Source of the DNA: DASYTH01 sp045806965
GTDB taxonomy: Bacteria; Actinomycetota; Actinomycetes; Mycobacteriales; Pseudonocardiaceae
Direction of reading: 5' to 3'
Assembly: GCA_045806965.1 (NCBI GenBank)
Contig: JBJMIG010000035.1
Coordinates: forward strand, 1-64,000
DNA: 64,000 nucleotides
In this document: positions 1-7,555 of the stretch, one piece after another
Layout: every line of letters begins with the position of its first letter
How positions within the stretch are numbered: position 1 is the first letter of the stretch
Made by a program: the position numbers and the translations under genes
Notes under the pieces: generated by a model
What the model was told of the DNA's origin: nothing
The model's input: the letters and a program-made list of their open reading frames with translations, nothing else
The model's database searches: none

Positions 1-1700
1 GCCGCTCGACCGGCACGCGGATTTTCACGCCGGGCAGCCGGCGGAGCTACCGGCTGCCCGGTCGGGTGAGCCGGCCCGGCGGCACGCGGGTTTGCCGCTC
101 GAGCCGGCGGGTCCATCGGGCCCGCACCGAGGTGGTTTCCCTGCCGCGCGGGCGGAGTCGGTCCGGCGAAGCGCGGTCCGGCCGGCGGTTGCGGACTTCG
201 GGCGGCTCGCGGGTCGGCCCGTAGGGCGGGTGGCCGCGGCGGTGGTCCGGCCGGTGGTACCGGCCCGGTGCCTCGCCGGCCCGCCGGCCCGGTGACCCGG
301 GCGGAGGCCTGCGACGCGCTCGCCGCCATCATGCTCATCGCGGGCTCGCGCGGCGGCTCGACCGGACGCATCCGGGGGACGCTCTGTTCGGCCGGACCGA
401 GGGATGCCATGTCCGGGACGTAGTCGGGGATCTCCAGGTTGGTGATGGCGGTGAGGTCGACGGCGGAGGCGACCGCCGGCCGCGGACGGTCGGCGATGCG
501 CTTGCGCATCGCGGCGTTGAGCTGTTCGTCGAGCTCGGCGGACCAGCGGAGCATGCCGCGCGGGCTGTCCCAGGCGACGATACCGACCAGGTTGCCGCCG
601 CTCACGTAGCCGGTGACCCGATGGCCCACGGTGACCGAGCCGGCCAGCGGCACGGTGTCCTGCGCCAGCGCGGGGATGCCGGCGGCCTGGATGCGGATGC
701 CGTGCTGGTCGGACCAGAACCGGGGGAGCGGGGTGAACGGCGCCGCGTCCCCCGGGCCGAGCAGCAGGTTCTCCGCGGCGGCCCGGCCCATCTCGATGGC
801 GTTGAGCCAGTGCTCGACCCGGCGCGGCACGGTGTCGAAGCGCAGGTTGGGCCAGCGCGCCACGTCCCCGGCCACCACGATGTCCGGCGCACCGATGGCG
901 TGGCAGGTCGGGTCGCACATCACGCCGTCGTCCAGGATCAGCCCGGAGCCGCGCAGCCAGTCGACCACCGGCACGCCGCCGACGCCGAGCACCACGCAGG
1001 CGGCGAGCACGACCCGGCCGGAGGACAGGTGCAGCGAGATGCCGTCGGCGTGCGGGGTCCAGTGCCGCACGGTTGTCTCGGTGAGTACCTGCACCCCGTG
1101 CCCGCGCTGGATGCCCTCGACCGCCGCACCGAAACCGGCGCCGGGCACCCGGTCCAGCAGCGTCCGGTCCCGCACGACCATGGTGACGTCCCGGCCGAGC
1201 TCACGGGCCGAGGAGGCGACCTCGCAGCTGACGAACCCGCCGCCGATCACCGCGACCTCGCCACGGCTGTGCGCCATGGCGCGCTTGACCGCGGCGGCGT
1301 CGGCGATCGTCCGCAGCACCTGCACCCTTGGGTCGTGCCGAGGCGCGCCGGGCAGGTGCTTGGCCGCCACACCGGTGGCGATCACCAACCCGTCGTAGCG
1401 CAGTTCCTCGCCGCCCGGCAGGTGCACGACGTGCTCGTCCGGGTCGAGCCGGGTGGCCCTGGTGGCGTAGCGCCAGACGGCGTCCAGGTCGGTGTGTACC
1501 GGCTGGACGATGTCCCGCGGCCGGACCGAGCCGGTGAGCAGTTGCTTGCACAGCGCCGGCCGGTGGTACGGCCGGTACGGCTCCTCGCTGATCATGACCA
1601 GCTCGCCGTCGAAGTTCAGTTCGCGCAACCGTTCCGCGGCCCGAAGCCCAGCGGCGCCGGTTCCGACGATCACGATTCGTTCACGCCGTTCAGCGGTCAC
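1..1700 (-). CDS. NAD(P)/FAD-dependent (ferredoxin) reductase, C-terminus beyond window
   Basis: Flavoprotein that probably passes electrons between NAD(P)H and the ferredoxin encoded just upstream. Reading from a GTG at 1700, the N-terminus has a dinucleotide-binding motif (IVIVGTGAAGLRAAERL). A second one lies mid-protein (VAVIGGGFVSCEVA), followed by a C-terminal FAD motif (IVVAGDVARWPN). This is the pyridine nucleotide-disulphide/ferredoxin reductase fold. The frame stays open to the left edge. After about 450 residues it becomes a Pro/Ala/Gly/Arg-rich tail of at least 100 residues, unusual for this family. The start abuts the ferredoxin stop codon, so the genes are cotranscribed. Fold confident; substrate unknown. 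Confidence 0.85.
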   Translation of the reverse strand, partial: MTAERRERIVIVGTGAAGLRAAERLRELNFDGELVMISEEPYRPYHRPALCKQLLTGSVRPRDIVQPVHTDLDAVWRYATRATRLDPDEHVVHLPGGEELRYDGLVIATGVAAKHLPGAPRHDPRVQVLRTIADAAAVKRAMAHSRGEVAVIGGGFVSCEVASSARELGRDVTMVVRDRTLLDRVPGAGFGAAVEGIQRGHGVQVLTETTVRHWTPHADGISLHLSSGRVVLAACVVLGVGGVPVVDWLRGSGLILDDGVMCDPTCHAIGAPDIVVAGDVARWPNLRFDTVPRRVEHWLNAIEMGRAAAENLLLGPGDAAPFTPLPRFWSDQHGIRIQAAGIPALAQDTVPLAGSVTVGHRVTGYVSGGNLVGIVAWDSPRGMLRWSAELDEQLNAAMRKRIADRPRPAVASAVDLTAITNLEIPDYVPDMASLGPAEQSVPRMRPVEPPREPAMSMMAASASQASARVTGPAGRRGTGPVPPAGPPPRPPALRADPRAARSPQPPAGPRFAGPTPPARQGNHLGAGPMDPPARAANPRAAGPAHPTGQPVAPPAARRENPRAGRA

Positions 1701-1940
1701 TTACTTGTCCTCCAAGGCAATTGCGAGCGTCGGGCAGCAGCGGGTGGCCGACCTGGCCGCCTCGAGTTGGTCCTGCGGGACGCGCCTGCGGTACCGGAGC
1801 TCCCCGGTGAGCAGGAGTTGGAACAGCTCAGGCGCCTCCGCCTGGCAGGTGCCGAACCGGCGGCAGCGCTCGTTGTCCACGCTGAGCTGCGGTCCAGGTG
1901 CGGGGCGGCGCCGGCCGCGCCGCTGGGATCGTGCGGTCAC
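1701..1940 (-). CDS. 3Fe-4S type ferredoxin, 79 aa
   Basis: Small electron carrier. Cysteines C26 and C32 (CX5C) and the C-terminal CCP at 68-70 match the short actinobacterial 3Fe-4S ferredoxins that serve P450s and other oxidoreductases. The GTG start at 1940 overlaps the stop of the upstream membrane gene in a GTGA, and its TAA is directly followed by the GTG of the reductase. That gives a membrane cytochrome / ferredoxin / reductase relay. The N-terminus is Arg-rich (about 12 residues). An upstream in-frame extension exists, but the GTGA coupling decides the start. Confidence 0.85.
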   Translation of the reverse strand: MTARSQRRGRRRPAPGPQLSVDNERCRRFGTCQAEAPELFQLLLTGELRYRRRVPQDQLEAARSATRCCPTLAIALEDK

Positions 1941-2527
1941 GGTGCGTCCTCGATGAGTCCGGTGGTGGCGAGCGCCTTGGCCGGCAGGAACCGGAGGCCG
2001 GCCAGGGTCACCGCCGGCATCAGCAGGGCGATCCCGCCCAGCCACAGGAACCCCAGGTGGCCGTTGGCCATCGCGCTGAGCAGGGCGTGCAGCACGCCGA
2101 GCGCGAACGCCGGGTAGGCCAGCCGGTGCAGCCACAGCCACCGGTAGTAACTGAGCCAGCGGCGCAGTCCGACGACCACGGCCGAGGCGAGCATGCCCTC
2201 GAAGGCGAGGGTTCCCAGCGTCTGCGGCAGCTTCGCGCCGGAGTTGAACGGCACCAGCACCTGCACCAGGGTCCACGGCTGCGCCCGCAGGTAGAGGAAG
2301 GCGAGCCCGTGCACGGCGACGAAGGCCAGCGTGAGGGTGGACAGCACCATGTGGCTGCTGCGTAGCGCCTGCCGGCCGGTGAGCCGGCTGACCCAACCCA
2401 TGCTGGTCAGGGCGCCCCAGCAGAGCGCGAGACACATCATGGCGTAGGCCAGCCGGGCGGATAGTTGGGCGATGTCGAGCACGCCAGAGTCGTGCTCGGC
2501 CTCACCGACGGCCAGTTGGTACAGCAA
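1937..2527 (-). CDS. Ferric reductase-like transmembrane haem-b protein
   Basis: About 196 residues with five to six hydrophobic segments and paired histidines in helices (RSSHMVL, AVHGLAF, LHRLAY, VLHALL). This is the haem-binding layout of the ferric reductase-like transmembrane family (YedZ/MsrQ/FRE type). It should move electrons across the cytoplasmic membrane using the adjacent ferredoxin and reductase. The start is a TTG preceded by GGAGG (GGAGGCACGTTG). The final acceptor (extracellular iron, methionine sulfoxide or the secreted neighbours) cannot be read from the sequence. It lies downstream of a strong hairpin that separates it from the DUF1996 gene. Confidence 0.75.
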   Translation of the reverse strand: MLYQLAVGEAEHDSGVLDIAQLSARLAYAMMCLALCWGALTSMGWVSRLTGRQALRSSHMVLSTLTLAFVAVHGLAFLYLRAQPWTLVQVLVPFNSGAKLPQTLGTLAFEGMLASAVVVGLRRWLSYYRWLWLHRLAYPAFALGVLHALLSAMANGHLGFLWLGGIALLMPAVTLAGLRFLPAKALATTGLIEDAP

Positions 2528-2556
2528 CGTGCGTGCCTCCGGGAATCCTGGCCGAA

Positions 2557-2595
2557 GGCCGACCCTTGCCCGGTCCTGGTGGGCAAGGGTCGGCC
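2557..2595 (-). terminator. Terminator-like hairpin after the DUF1996 gene
   Basis: A perfect 15-bp inverted repeat (GGCCGACCCTTGCCC and its complement) around a 9-nt loop, between the DUF1996 stop and the haem protein start. There is no clear T-tract, so it may attenuate rather than stop transcription into the redox cassette. Confidence 0.65.
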
Positions 2596-2620
2596 CGCGG
2601 CCGTCACCTTGTGATCACAT

Positions 2621-4123
2621 TCAGCAGTTCTTGTCGCCGTTGATGCAGGTGACCAGGCGGTTCATCGACTGGGCCGACATCACGTTGGTGAAGTCGCCGT
2701 GGTCGGTGATCGGGCTGTGCTTCACCTCGGGGAAGGCGTCCACCGCGAACAGTGCGCGGGCCGGCACGTTGAAGGTCAGCGTCATGTGCAGCTGCGGGAT
2801 CGCCTTGGTGCCCGCCGGGCAGGTGCCGTCCTTGGCCGGGAACACCACGTGGGTGCGGTGGTTGGCGGAGTCGAAGTTGACGCCGTCCCAGCAGCTCGGG
2901 AAGTCCAGCACCCGCTGGAGCCGGCTGCCGCGCGGGCAGAGCGGGTACTTGGCGCTCAACCGGTTGGCGAACCCGGTGCAGCCCCACTTCGCGTTGCCGT
3001 TCGCGCCACCGTTGATCGCGGCCTTGGCGTCACCGGTGATGATCCGCATGAAGTCCGGCATGGCGACGACCTTCGTCTTCGCGTTGCCGCGCCAGAGCAG
3101 GGACACCGAGGAGGGCTTGATCAAGCGGCCGATGTTGTGCGGGTTCTCCGCGTCCGCCGCGCCGCCGCCGGTGTTGTCCCGGACTCGGATGACCGGCCAG
3201 TAGTAGGTGGACTTGTCGCCGGTGTCCTGGCACGTGGTGCCCGCCGCGGCCAGGTTGTCGTTGGTCGAGTTGCCGTCCGTGGACAGGTTTCCGACGTAGT
3301 CGTGCAGGTGGTGCGCGCCGTTGGCGTTTCCGGGGGCGACGATGAAGTTGGCCGGGTTGTTGTGGTTGTTCTGGTTCGTGCCGCACCGGGCGGTGAGGGT
3401 GCCCCGGGAACCGGTACGCGCGGGCCGCACGGTGTTGTTGAGCGGCGTCACCTTGCGGATGTTGACGAAGTCCTCCGGGAACGGCCCGAGGGCGTCGGCG
3501 CAGTTGGGCTTGGTGAACTGCTTCATGTCCTGCGCCTGCGGCTGGGGCGCGGGGGTGGCCGGGTTGGCCGGGCCGGCTTCATCCGGCGCGGTGGCCGCGG
3601 GCCCGTTCGGGTCCGGTGCCGCGCTGGCCGGCGGCTGGTAGGCGGCGGCCGCGGTCAGCCCCTGGTAGGAGGGGGCCCTGTTGACCGGCTGCGCTGGTGG
3701 CTTGGCCGCGGGCTGCTGCTTGGCGGGCTGTTGGGCGGCCGGTGCCTGCTCGGCTGGTGCCTGCTCGGCTGGTGCCTGCTCGGCCGGTGCCTGCTCAGCG
3801 GGCTGGTTCTCGGCCGGGGTTTCCTCGGCCGGAGCCTGGCTGCCCGGGTCGTTCGCCGCGGGCTGCTGGGCCGGCGGATTGGCCGAGGTGCTCTGCTGCG
3901 GCGGGGCGGACGCGGCCGGCGGCGCCTGGCTTGCCGACTGGCCGGGGTCGTCCGGCAGACACTCCAGGACCGAGGTGTCCGCGACCGAGCGGCCTCGGCC
4001 ACCCCAGGCGAACGCGTCACCCGAGATGCCGACCACCACACCGGTCCCGATCAGAGTCGCGGCCGCGATGCCGGCGGCGATCAGCCGCCGTTTGGTGCGC
4101 TGCGGCATCTTGTGTCGTGCCAT
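2621..4123 (-). CDS. Secreted DUF1996-domain protein with Pro/Ala/Gln-rich linker
   Basis: 500 aa. A basic N-terminus and hydrophobic segment (about residues 12-38, ending DAFA-W) form a signal peptide. Residues about 50-195 are a low-complexity Pro/Ala/Gln/Glu region with tandem APAEQ repeats. From about 200 onward is a DUF1996 domain (GPFPEDFVNIRKVTPLNN, HLHDYVGN, CWDGVNFDSANHRTHVVFP), a family known from actinobacteria and fungi with no established reaction. Several conserved His, Asp and Cys residues sit in the domain. It lies in the same transcription unit as the DUF4142 gene (54-bp gap) and should leave the cytoplasm with it. Function unknown. Confidence 0.85.
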   Translation of the reverse strand: MARHKMPQRTKRRLIAAGIAAATLIGTGVVVGISGDAFAWGGRGRSVADTSVLECLPDDPGQSASQAPPAASAPPQQSTSANPPAQQPAANDPGSQAPAEETPAENQPAEQAPAEQAPAEQAPAEQAPAAQQPAKQQPAAKPPAQPVNRAPSYQGLTAAAAYQPPASAAPDPNGPAATAPDEAGPANPATPAPQPQAQDMKQFTKPNCADALGPFPEDFVNIRKVTPLNNTVRPARTGSRGTLTARCGTNQNNHNNPANFIVAPGNANGAHHLHDYVGNLSTDGNSTNDNLAAAGTTCQDTGDKSTYYWPVIRVRDNTGGGAADAENPHNIGRLIKPSSVSLLWRGNAKTKVVAMPDFMRIITGDAKAAINGGANGNAKWGCTGFANRLSAKYPLCPRGSRLQRVLDFPSCWDGVNFDSANHRTHVVFPAKDGTCPAGTKAIPQLHMTLTFNVPARALFAVDAFPEVKHSPITDHGDFTNVMSAQSMNRLVTCINGDKNC

Positions 4124-4177
4124 GGTTGTACCTCACTTGTGTGCTTCGTCAGGTCATCAGCTGGGCACCGGCGCGGC

Positions 4178-4939
4178 TCAGCGCATACGGAGGATCCGCA
4201 GCAGCCCCACCGTCGCGGCCAACTCCACGAGGCAGATGCCGATCACGAGCCCCACGTCCACGCCGCCGCCGCCGGTGGTGTTGCTCTGCGCGGCGGTCGC
4301 GACGCTGGCGTGCTGCTCAGGTGCGACGTTTCCCGTGTCGTTGGGCGCGTCGACCGGCGTCGAGCCGGCGACGGTTGGTTCCGGTAGTGCGTCGAAGTCC
4401 ACTTGCCCGGTGCTCTCCAGCAGGATCATGTGGGTCTTGACGACGTCGTTCGCCTTCGACGCGAAGGCTCGGACGCTGTCGTTGCGGGTGCCGGCGCGGA
4501 CCGCTGCGATGGCCGCGAACACCTTGCCGTGTGCGGCGCGCAGCAGGTTGGCGAAGCTCTTGTCGAACTCCGGCCCCCACATGGTGGATAGGTCGGCCAG
4601 CCAGCCCTGCTGCTCTTCGGTCGGCTGGCTGGGCAGCGCGACCCCGAGCTGGCGGGCGAGTTGGCGGGTCTCTTCGTCGAGTTGCTGGTGCTGCGCCGCG
4701 ATCTTCGTTCCGACGTCCTTGACCACCTGACTGCCGGCCTGTTCCCGGGCCTGCTGTCCGGCTGGCATCTCCCACAGCCCGGTCTGCCGGACCTTGATCA
4801 GGAGCTGCCTGTCGGTGTCGGTGACCGGCCCGGCCTCGCCGGCGGCTGCTGGTGTGACCAATCCGAGGATGAGGATTGACAGTGGGATCAGTAACACCAG
4901 CAGCGCCGTCGCGACCCGGCCGGTCGGGTTTGCGTCCAC
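4178..4939 (-). CDS. Exported DUF4142-family protein with C-terminal membrane anchor
   Basis: 253 aa. N-terminal signal segment (ATALLVLLIPLSILILGLV), a helical DUF4142 region (about 35-180, with TDRQLLIKVRQTGLWEMPAGQQA and AAHGKVFAAIAAVRAGTRND), a Pro/Thr/Asn linker, and a hydrophobic C-terminal segment (VGLVIGICLVELAATVGLL) followed by Arg residues. This suggests a surface protein tethered to the membrane. The start used is GTG at 4939, which has only a weak ribosome site. A strong site sits 46 nt further upstream in another frame (see the small ORF at 4947-4985). First annotated gene behind a SigL-like promoter. Confidence 0.8.
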   Translation of the reverse strand: MDANPTGRVATALLVLLIPLSILILGLVTPAAAGEAGPVTDTDRQLLIKVRQTGLWEMPAGQQAREQAGSQVVKDVGTKIAAQHQQLDEETRQLARQLGVALPSQPTEEQQGWLADLSTMWGPEFDKSFANLLRAAHGKVFAAIAAVRAGTRNDSVRAFASKANDVVKTHMILLESTGQVDFDALPEPTVAGSTPVDAPNDTGNVAPEQHASVATAAQSNTTGGGGVDVGLVIGICLVELAATVGLLRILRMR

Positions 4940-4946
4940 TAGGGAC

Positions 4947-4985
4947 TCAACGTCCGAGGTCGCGCGGCCGCAGCAGGGTCTTCAT
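4947..4985 (-). CDS. Possible 12-aa leader peptide, or frameshifted N-terminus of the DUF4142 gene
   Basis: ATG at 4985 is preceded by a good ribosome site (AGAAAGGAAA) and encodes MKTLLRPRDLGR before a TGA at 4947. The DUF4142 GTG lies 7 nt further on, in another frame, with a poor site of its own. Either this is a translationally coupled leader ORF, or a 1-nt change has cut the true N-terminus off the DUF4142 protein: a +1 shift gives a natural-looking join, DLG-VESLVDANP. The sequence alone does not decide. Confidence 0.35.
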   Translation of the reverse strand: MKTLLRPRDLGR

Positions 4986-5043
4986 GAATTTTCCTTTCTC
5001 TGCAAGGAAGTTCGTCGGACCTCAGCACGTGCGGTCACCAGCA

Positions 5044-5071
5044 GATACGGAATGGGCCGGGTCACGGTTCA
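5044..5071 (-). promoter_or_regulatory. SigL-type ECF promoter for the DUF4142/DUF1996 unit
   Basis: On the minus strand TGAACC (5066-5071), a 16-bp spacer and CGTATC (5044-5049) match the mycobacterial SigL promoter pattern TGAACC-N16-CGT. It points at the DUF4142 gene about 105 bp downstream and lies back-to-back with an ECF sigma gene of SigL type. Confidence 0.6.
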
Positions 5072-5090
5072 ATTACGTCGTCGAGGTTGC

Positions 5091-5120
5091 TGTGACGTGG
5101 ATCACTCGACGGAACGTCGC
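5091..5120 (+). promoter_or_regulatory. CRP-like palindrome and possible autoregulatory ECF promoter
   Basis: TGTGA-CGTGGA-TCACT at 5091-5106 matches the CRP consensus TGTGA-N6-TCACA at 9 of 10 positions. Overlapping it, TGACGT (5093-5098), 16 bp and CGTCGC (5115-5120) resemble a weaker copy of the SigL-type promoter, 22 bp before the sigma GTG. A CRP dimer here would cover the -35 region. Confidence 0.35.
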
Positions 5121-5142
5121 ATCCCGGTCCACTATGTGCCCC

Positions 5143-5682
5143 GTGATCCGGCGTCAGAGCACCAGAGTGGAGGACGTCGTCCCTGCCAATGACGAGGCGC
5201 TGATCAGGATGCTCTACCGTGAGTTCGGCGGCGCCCTGTTCGGACATGTGCTGTACCTGACGGGAAACGACCGTCAGTGGGCCGAGGACGTGGTCCAGGA
5301 GACCCTGCTCCGTGCCTGGCGCAACGCCGACCGGTTGGACCGCGAGCCGGGCATGCTGCGTGCCTGGCTGTTCACCGTGGCCAGGCGCATCGTGATCGAC
5401 GGCCGCCGCAGCCTCGGCGCTCGGCCGCGCGAGGTGGACGTCACCCCGCTGAACCTGATGCCGGTGCCGGACCGCTCCGAGCAGTCCCTGTCCGCGATGG
5501 TCGTCGCGGACGCCTTACAGAGCCTGCGCACCGAACATCGCGAAGCGATCGAGGAAACCTACCTGCGCGGGCGCACCATCAACGAGGCCGCGCAACTGCT
5601 CGGCGTCCCGCCGGGTACCGTCAAGTCTCGGGTGTACTACGCGTTGCGCGCGCTGCGCCGCGAGCTCCAGGACGGGGAGTGA
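5143..5682 (+). CDS. ECF RNA polymerase sigma factor, SigL-like
   Basis: About 179 aa. Region 2 (LIRMLYREFGGALFGHVLYLTG, then AEDVVQETLLRAWRN, AWLFTVARRIVIDGRR) and region 4 (LRTEHREAIEETYLRGRTINEAAQLLGVPPGTVKSR) are complete, so this is a classical ECF sigma70 factor. It closely resembles mycobacterial SigL in the VVQETLLRAW and AWLFTVAR blocks. The start is GTG 5143 or GTG 5167; neither has a clear ribosome site, so a leaderless start is possible. It is followed 6 bp later by its zinc anti-sigma gene and is divergent from the unit carrying the matching promoter. Confidence 0.9.
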   Translation: MIRRQSTRVEDVVPANDEALIRMLYREFGGALFGHVLYLTGNDRQWAEDVVQETLLRAWRNADRLDREPGMLRAWLFTVARRIVIDGRRSLGARPREVDVTPLNLMPVPDRSEQSLSAMVVADALQSLRTEHREAIEETYLRGRTINEAAQLLGVPPGTVKSRVYYALRALRRELQDGE

Positions 5683-5688
5683 CCGAGG

Positions 5689-6453
5689 ATGCCCACCCCC
5701 CACAAGGTTGATCACATGGACGTCGCCGCATACGTGCTCGGGATTCTCGACGAACCCGACGAAGCCGCCTTCGCGCAGCACTTCGCCACCTGCCGGCGGT
5801 GTCGCACCGAGTACCGCGAACTCGCCGACCTGCCCATGCTGCTCGACCAACTGAAACCCGCCCGCCGGGAGCGTCCCCGCAGCCGGCCGCCGTCGGTGCC
5901 CGGTAAGCGGGCGCTTACCCAGGCGCTCGACCAGGTCACCGCGGCCCGCCGCGCGCGCAGCCGCACGCTGTTGCTGGCCGCGGCCGCCGCGGTCGTGCTA
6001 CTGGTCGCCATCCCGCTGATCGTGCTGCGTTCCGCCGGCAAAGCAACGCAGGTCGCCGGACCGACCGTGACGGTCAGCGCCGCGGCGCCCACCACCACCT
6101 CGACCCTGGCGACCGGCACCGACGTGATCGCCGGCGCGCGCACGGTAACCGGGGGAAACCCGGCCAACGGGATCACCGTGACGATCGGCATCGAGCCGGC
6201 CTCCTGGGGCACCAAGATCAATCTAGAGCTGCGGTCGACCAGTGGCCCGGTACAGCAACAGCTGGTTGCGGTGGCCCGTTCCGGCGAGGCCCAGGTGGTC
6301 ACCAGCTGGCAGGTGCCGGCCGGCGGCGTGGGTGTGCCGGGTGCCTCGGAACCGTTGCGGCTACAGGGCAATGTCGGCTTCGGCCAGGAGGACATCGACC
6401 GCTTCCAGGTGCGTCGTCCGGACGGTACGACCCTGCTCGACGTGCCCGCCTGA
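5689..6453 (+). CDS. Transmembrane zinc-finger anti-sigma factor (RslA type)
   Basis: 254 aa. The cytosolic N-terminus carries a zf-HC2 motif (H-x3-C-x2-C in QHFATCRRCRTEY, residues about 34-46) that should bind and inhibit the upstream sigma factor; Cys oxidation or zinc loss would release it. A single transmembrane helix (LLLAAAAAVVLLVAIPLIVL, about 94-114) is followed by a Thr/Ala linker and a beta-rich extracytoplasmic domain, as in mycobacterial RslA. Translational spacing to the sigma gene is 6 bp, so the two are made together. The external signal is unknown. Confidence 0.88.
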   Translation: MPTPHKVDHMDVAAYVLGILDEPDEAAFAQHFATCRRCRTEYRELADLPMLLDQLKPARRERPRSRPPSVPGKRALTQALDQVTAARRARSRTLLLAAAAAVVLLVAIPLIVLRSAGKATQVAGPTVTVSAAAPTTTSTLATGTDVIAGARTVTGGNPANGITVTIGIEPASWGTKINLELRSTSGPVQQQLVAVARSGEAQVVTSWQVPAGGVGVPGASEPLRLQGNVGFGQEDIDRFQVRRPDGTTLLDVPA

Positions 6454-6594
6454 CTCTCCTGAGTGGACTGCAAGTACTCACGCTGAGTTTTCGGTCCATT
6501 GCGAATTACGAGGGCTTTAGGTTTGCTCCGGCCCTCGAATCGGCCATGGCGCTCCCGCGCCGCCTTGCGTGCTAGTCGCGATAGGCGGCTCATG

Positions 6595-6600
6595 TATGCT
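6595..6600 (+). promoter_or_regulatory. Possible -10 element of lsr2
   Basis: TATGCT preceded by TG (TGTATGCT, extended -10 type) lies 41 bp before the lsr2 start. No good -35 hexamer is at the right spacing. Confidence 0.3.
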
Positions 6601-6640
6601 CGCGGCGATTTCCGGGAGAGAGACTTAAGGTAGGGAGAAC

Positions 6641-7048
6641 ATGGCCCAGAAAGTCATCGTCGAACTCGTCGACGACCTGGACGGCACCGCGTCCGATGAC
6701 ATCAGCACCGTCAGCTTCTCCCTTGACGGAGCCGACTATGAGATCGATCTCACCGAGGAGAACGCGGACAACCTGCGTGCGGCACTCGATGAGTTCGTGG
6801 CCGCCGGCCGGCGAACCGGCGGCCGGATGAAGCGCAGCACCGGCGCCGCCAAGCCGGCTCCGTCCCGCCCGGCCGCTAACCGGGAGCAAACCAAGGCTAT
6901 CCGGGAGTGGGCCCGGCAGAACGGCTTCGAGCTCGCTGACCGGGGGCGCATCCCGGCGAACGTGATCGAGGCGTACGAGGACGCGCAAGCCCCCAAGGGT
7001 AAGCGGGGTAAGGGCGGCAAGGCGCGGCAACCGTCGTTCTCCGGCTGA
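6641..7048 (+). CDS. lsr2: Lsr2 nucleoid-associated H-NS-like protein
   Basis: 135 aa. The N-terminal beta/helix dimerisation domain is clear (AQKVIVELVDDLDG, VSFSLDGADYEIDLTEENADNLRAAL). A linker leads to a C-terminal DNA-binding domain with the AT-hook-like RGR motif (REWARQNGFELADRGRIPANVIEAY). Lsr2 bridges AT-rich DNA and silences acquired genes in actinobacteria. This copy is about 20 residues longer than the mycobacterial protein because of a Lys/Gly/Arg-rich tail (KGKRGKGGKAR), which could add nonspecific DNA affinity. The start is ATG with GGTAGGGAG upstream. Monocistronic, with an inverted repeat at its stop. Confidence 0.95.
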   Translation: MAQKVIVELVDDLDGTASDDISTVSFSLDGADYEIDLTEENADNLRAALDEFVAAGRRTGGRMKRSTGAAKPAPSRPAANREQTKAIREWARQNGFELADRGRIPANVIEAYEDAQAPKGKRGKGGKARQPSFSG

Positions 7049-7098
7049 CCATTCCCGGTGGCCGCTTCGAATGGCGGCCGCGCGTCGGGTGAATGGTC
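7047..7098 (+). terminator. Nested inverted repeat at the lsr2 stop codon
   Basis: Outer arms GACCATTC (7047-7054) and GAATGGTC (7091-7098) enclose inner arms GGCCGC (7060-7065) and GCGGCC (7074-7079). The structure begins inside the stop codon; likely a terminator without a T-tract. Confidence 0.5.
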
Positions 7099-7555
7099 GT
7101 GGGCATATCCGATCGCCAAGATCAGGACGCAACCGGCAAGTTGCAGAACGGTAGTCGGGGGCTCGAAGGTTGGTGCGCCGGGAGTGCGCCTGCCGAACGA
7201 AGTCAATGCGGCACAATGGCGCCGAGATGGCTGGGCAGGTGGGACGGAATGGGCGGCAAGCGGCCCCCCGAGCATCTGCCCAGCCAAGGCCAGGGCGGAC
7301 AGCCGGCCGATCGCGGCCGCGCGAAGATGGCGACGTCCCGATAGGACCGCGCGATCCGCAGGCAGCACGTCCCGGTAAACGGGAATAGCAAGTCGAATGA
7401 CCCACGCGGGTCGCGATACCGCAGGCCGGTCGTCGCCGGCGGTCGTGCCGGAGGGCCCACGCCGGGTATGCGGCCCGACGCTCCATAGTGGATAACGCCG
7501 GACGAGGCTGGATGGGGCTGCCGGGAACCGCCACGGATTCGAAGGGACCGCGTCG
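7099..7555. other. Gene-poor intergenic stretch between lsr2 and trmO
   Basis: About 457 bp. Short open frames exist on both strands, but none has a ribosome site, codon bias or recognisable domain. I see no tRNA or known RNA fold. Small dyads occur (for example CCCGGTAAACGGG near 7370). It presumably holds the trmO promoter. Confidence 0.5.

Noticed and set aside
7099..7555. Several short frames and a possible tRNA or small RNA between lsr2 and trmO
   Set aside because: No ribosome sites or conserved motifs; no cloverleaf or T-arm consensus found.
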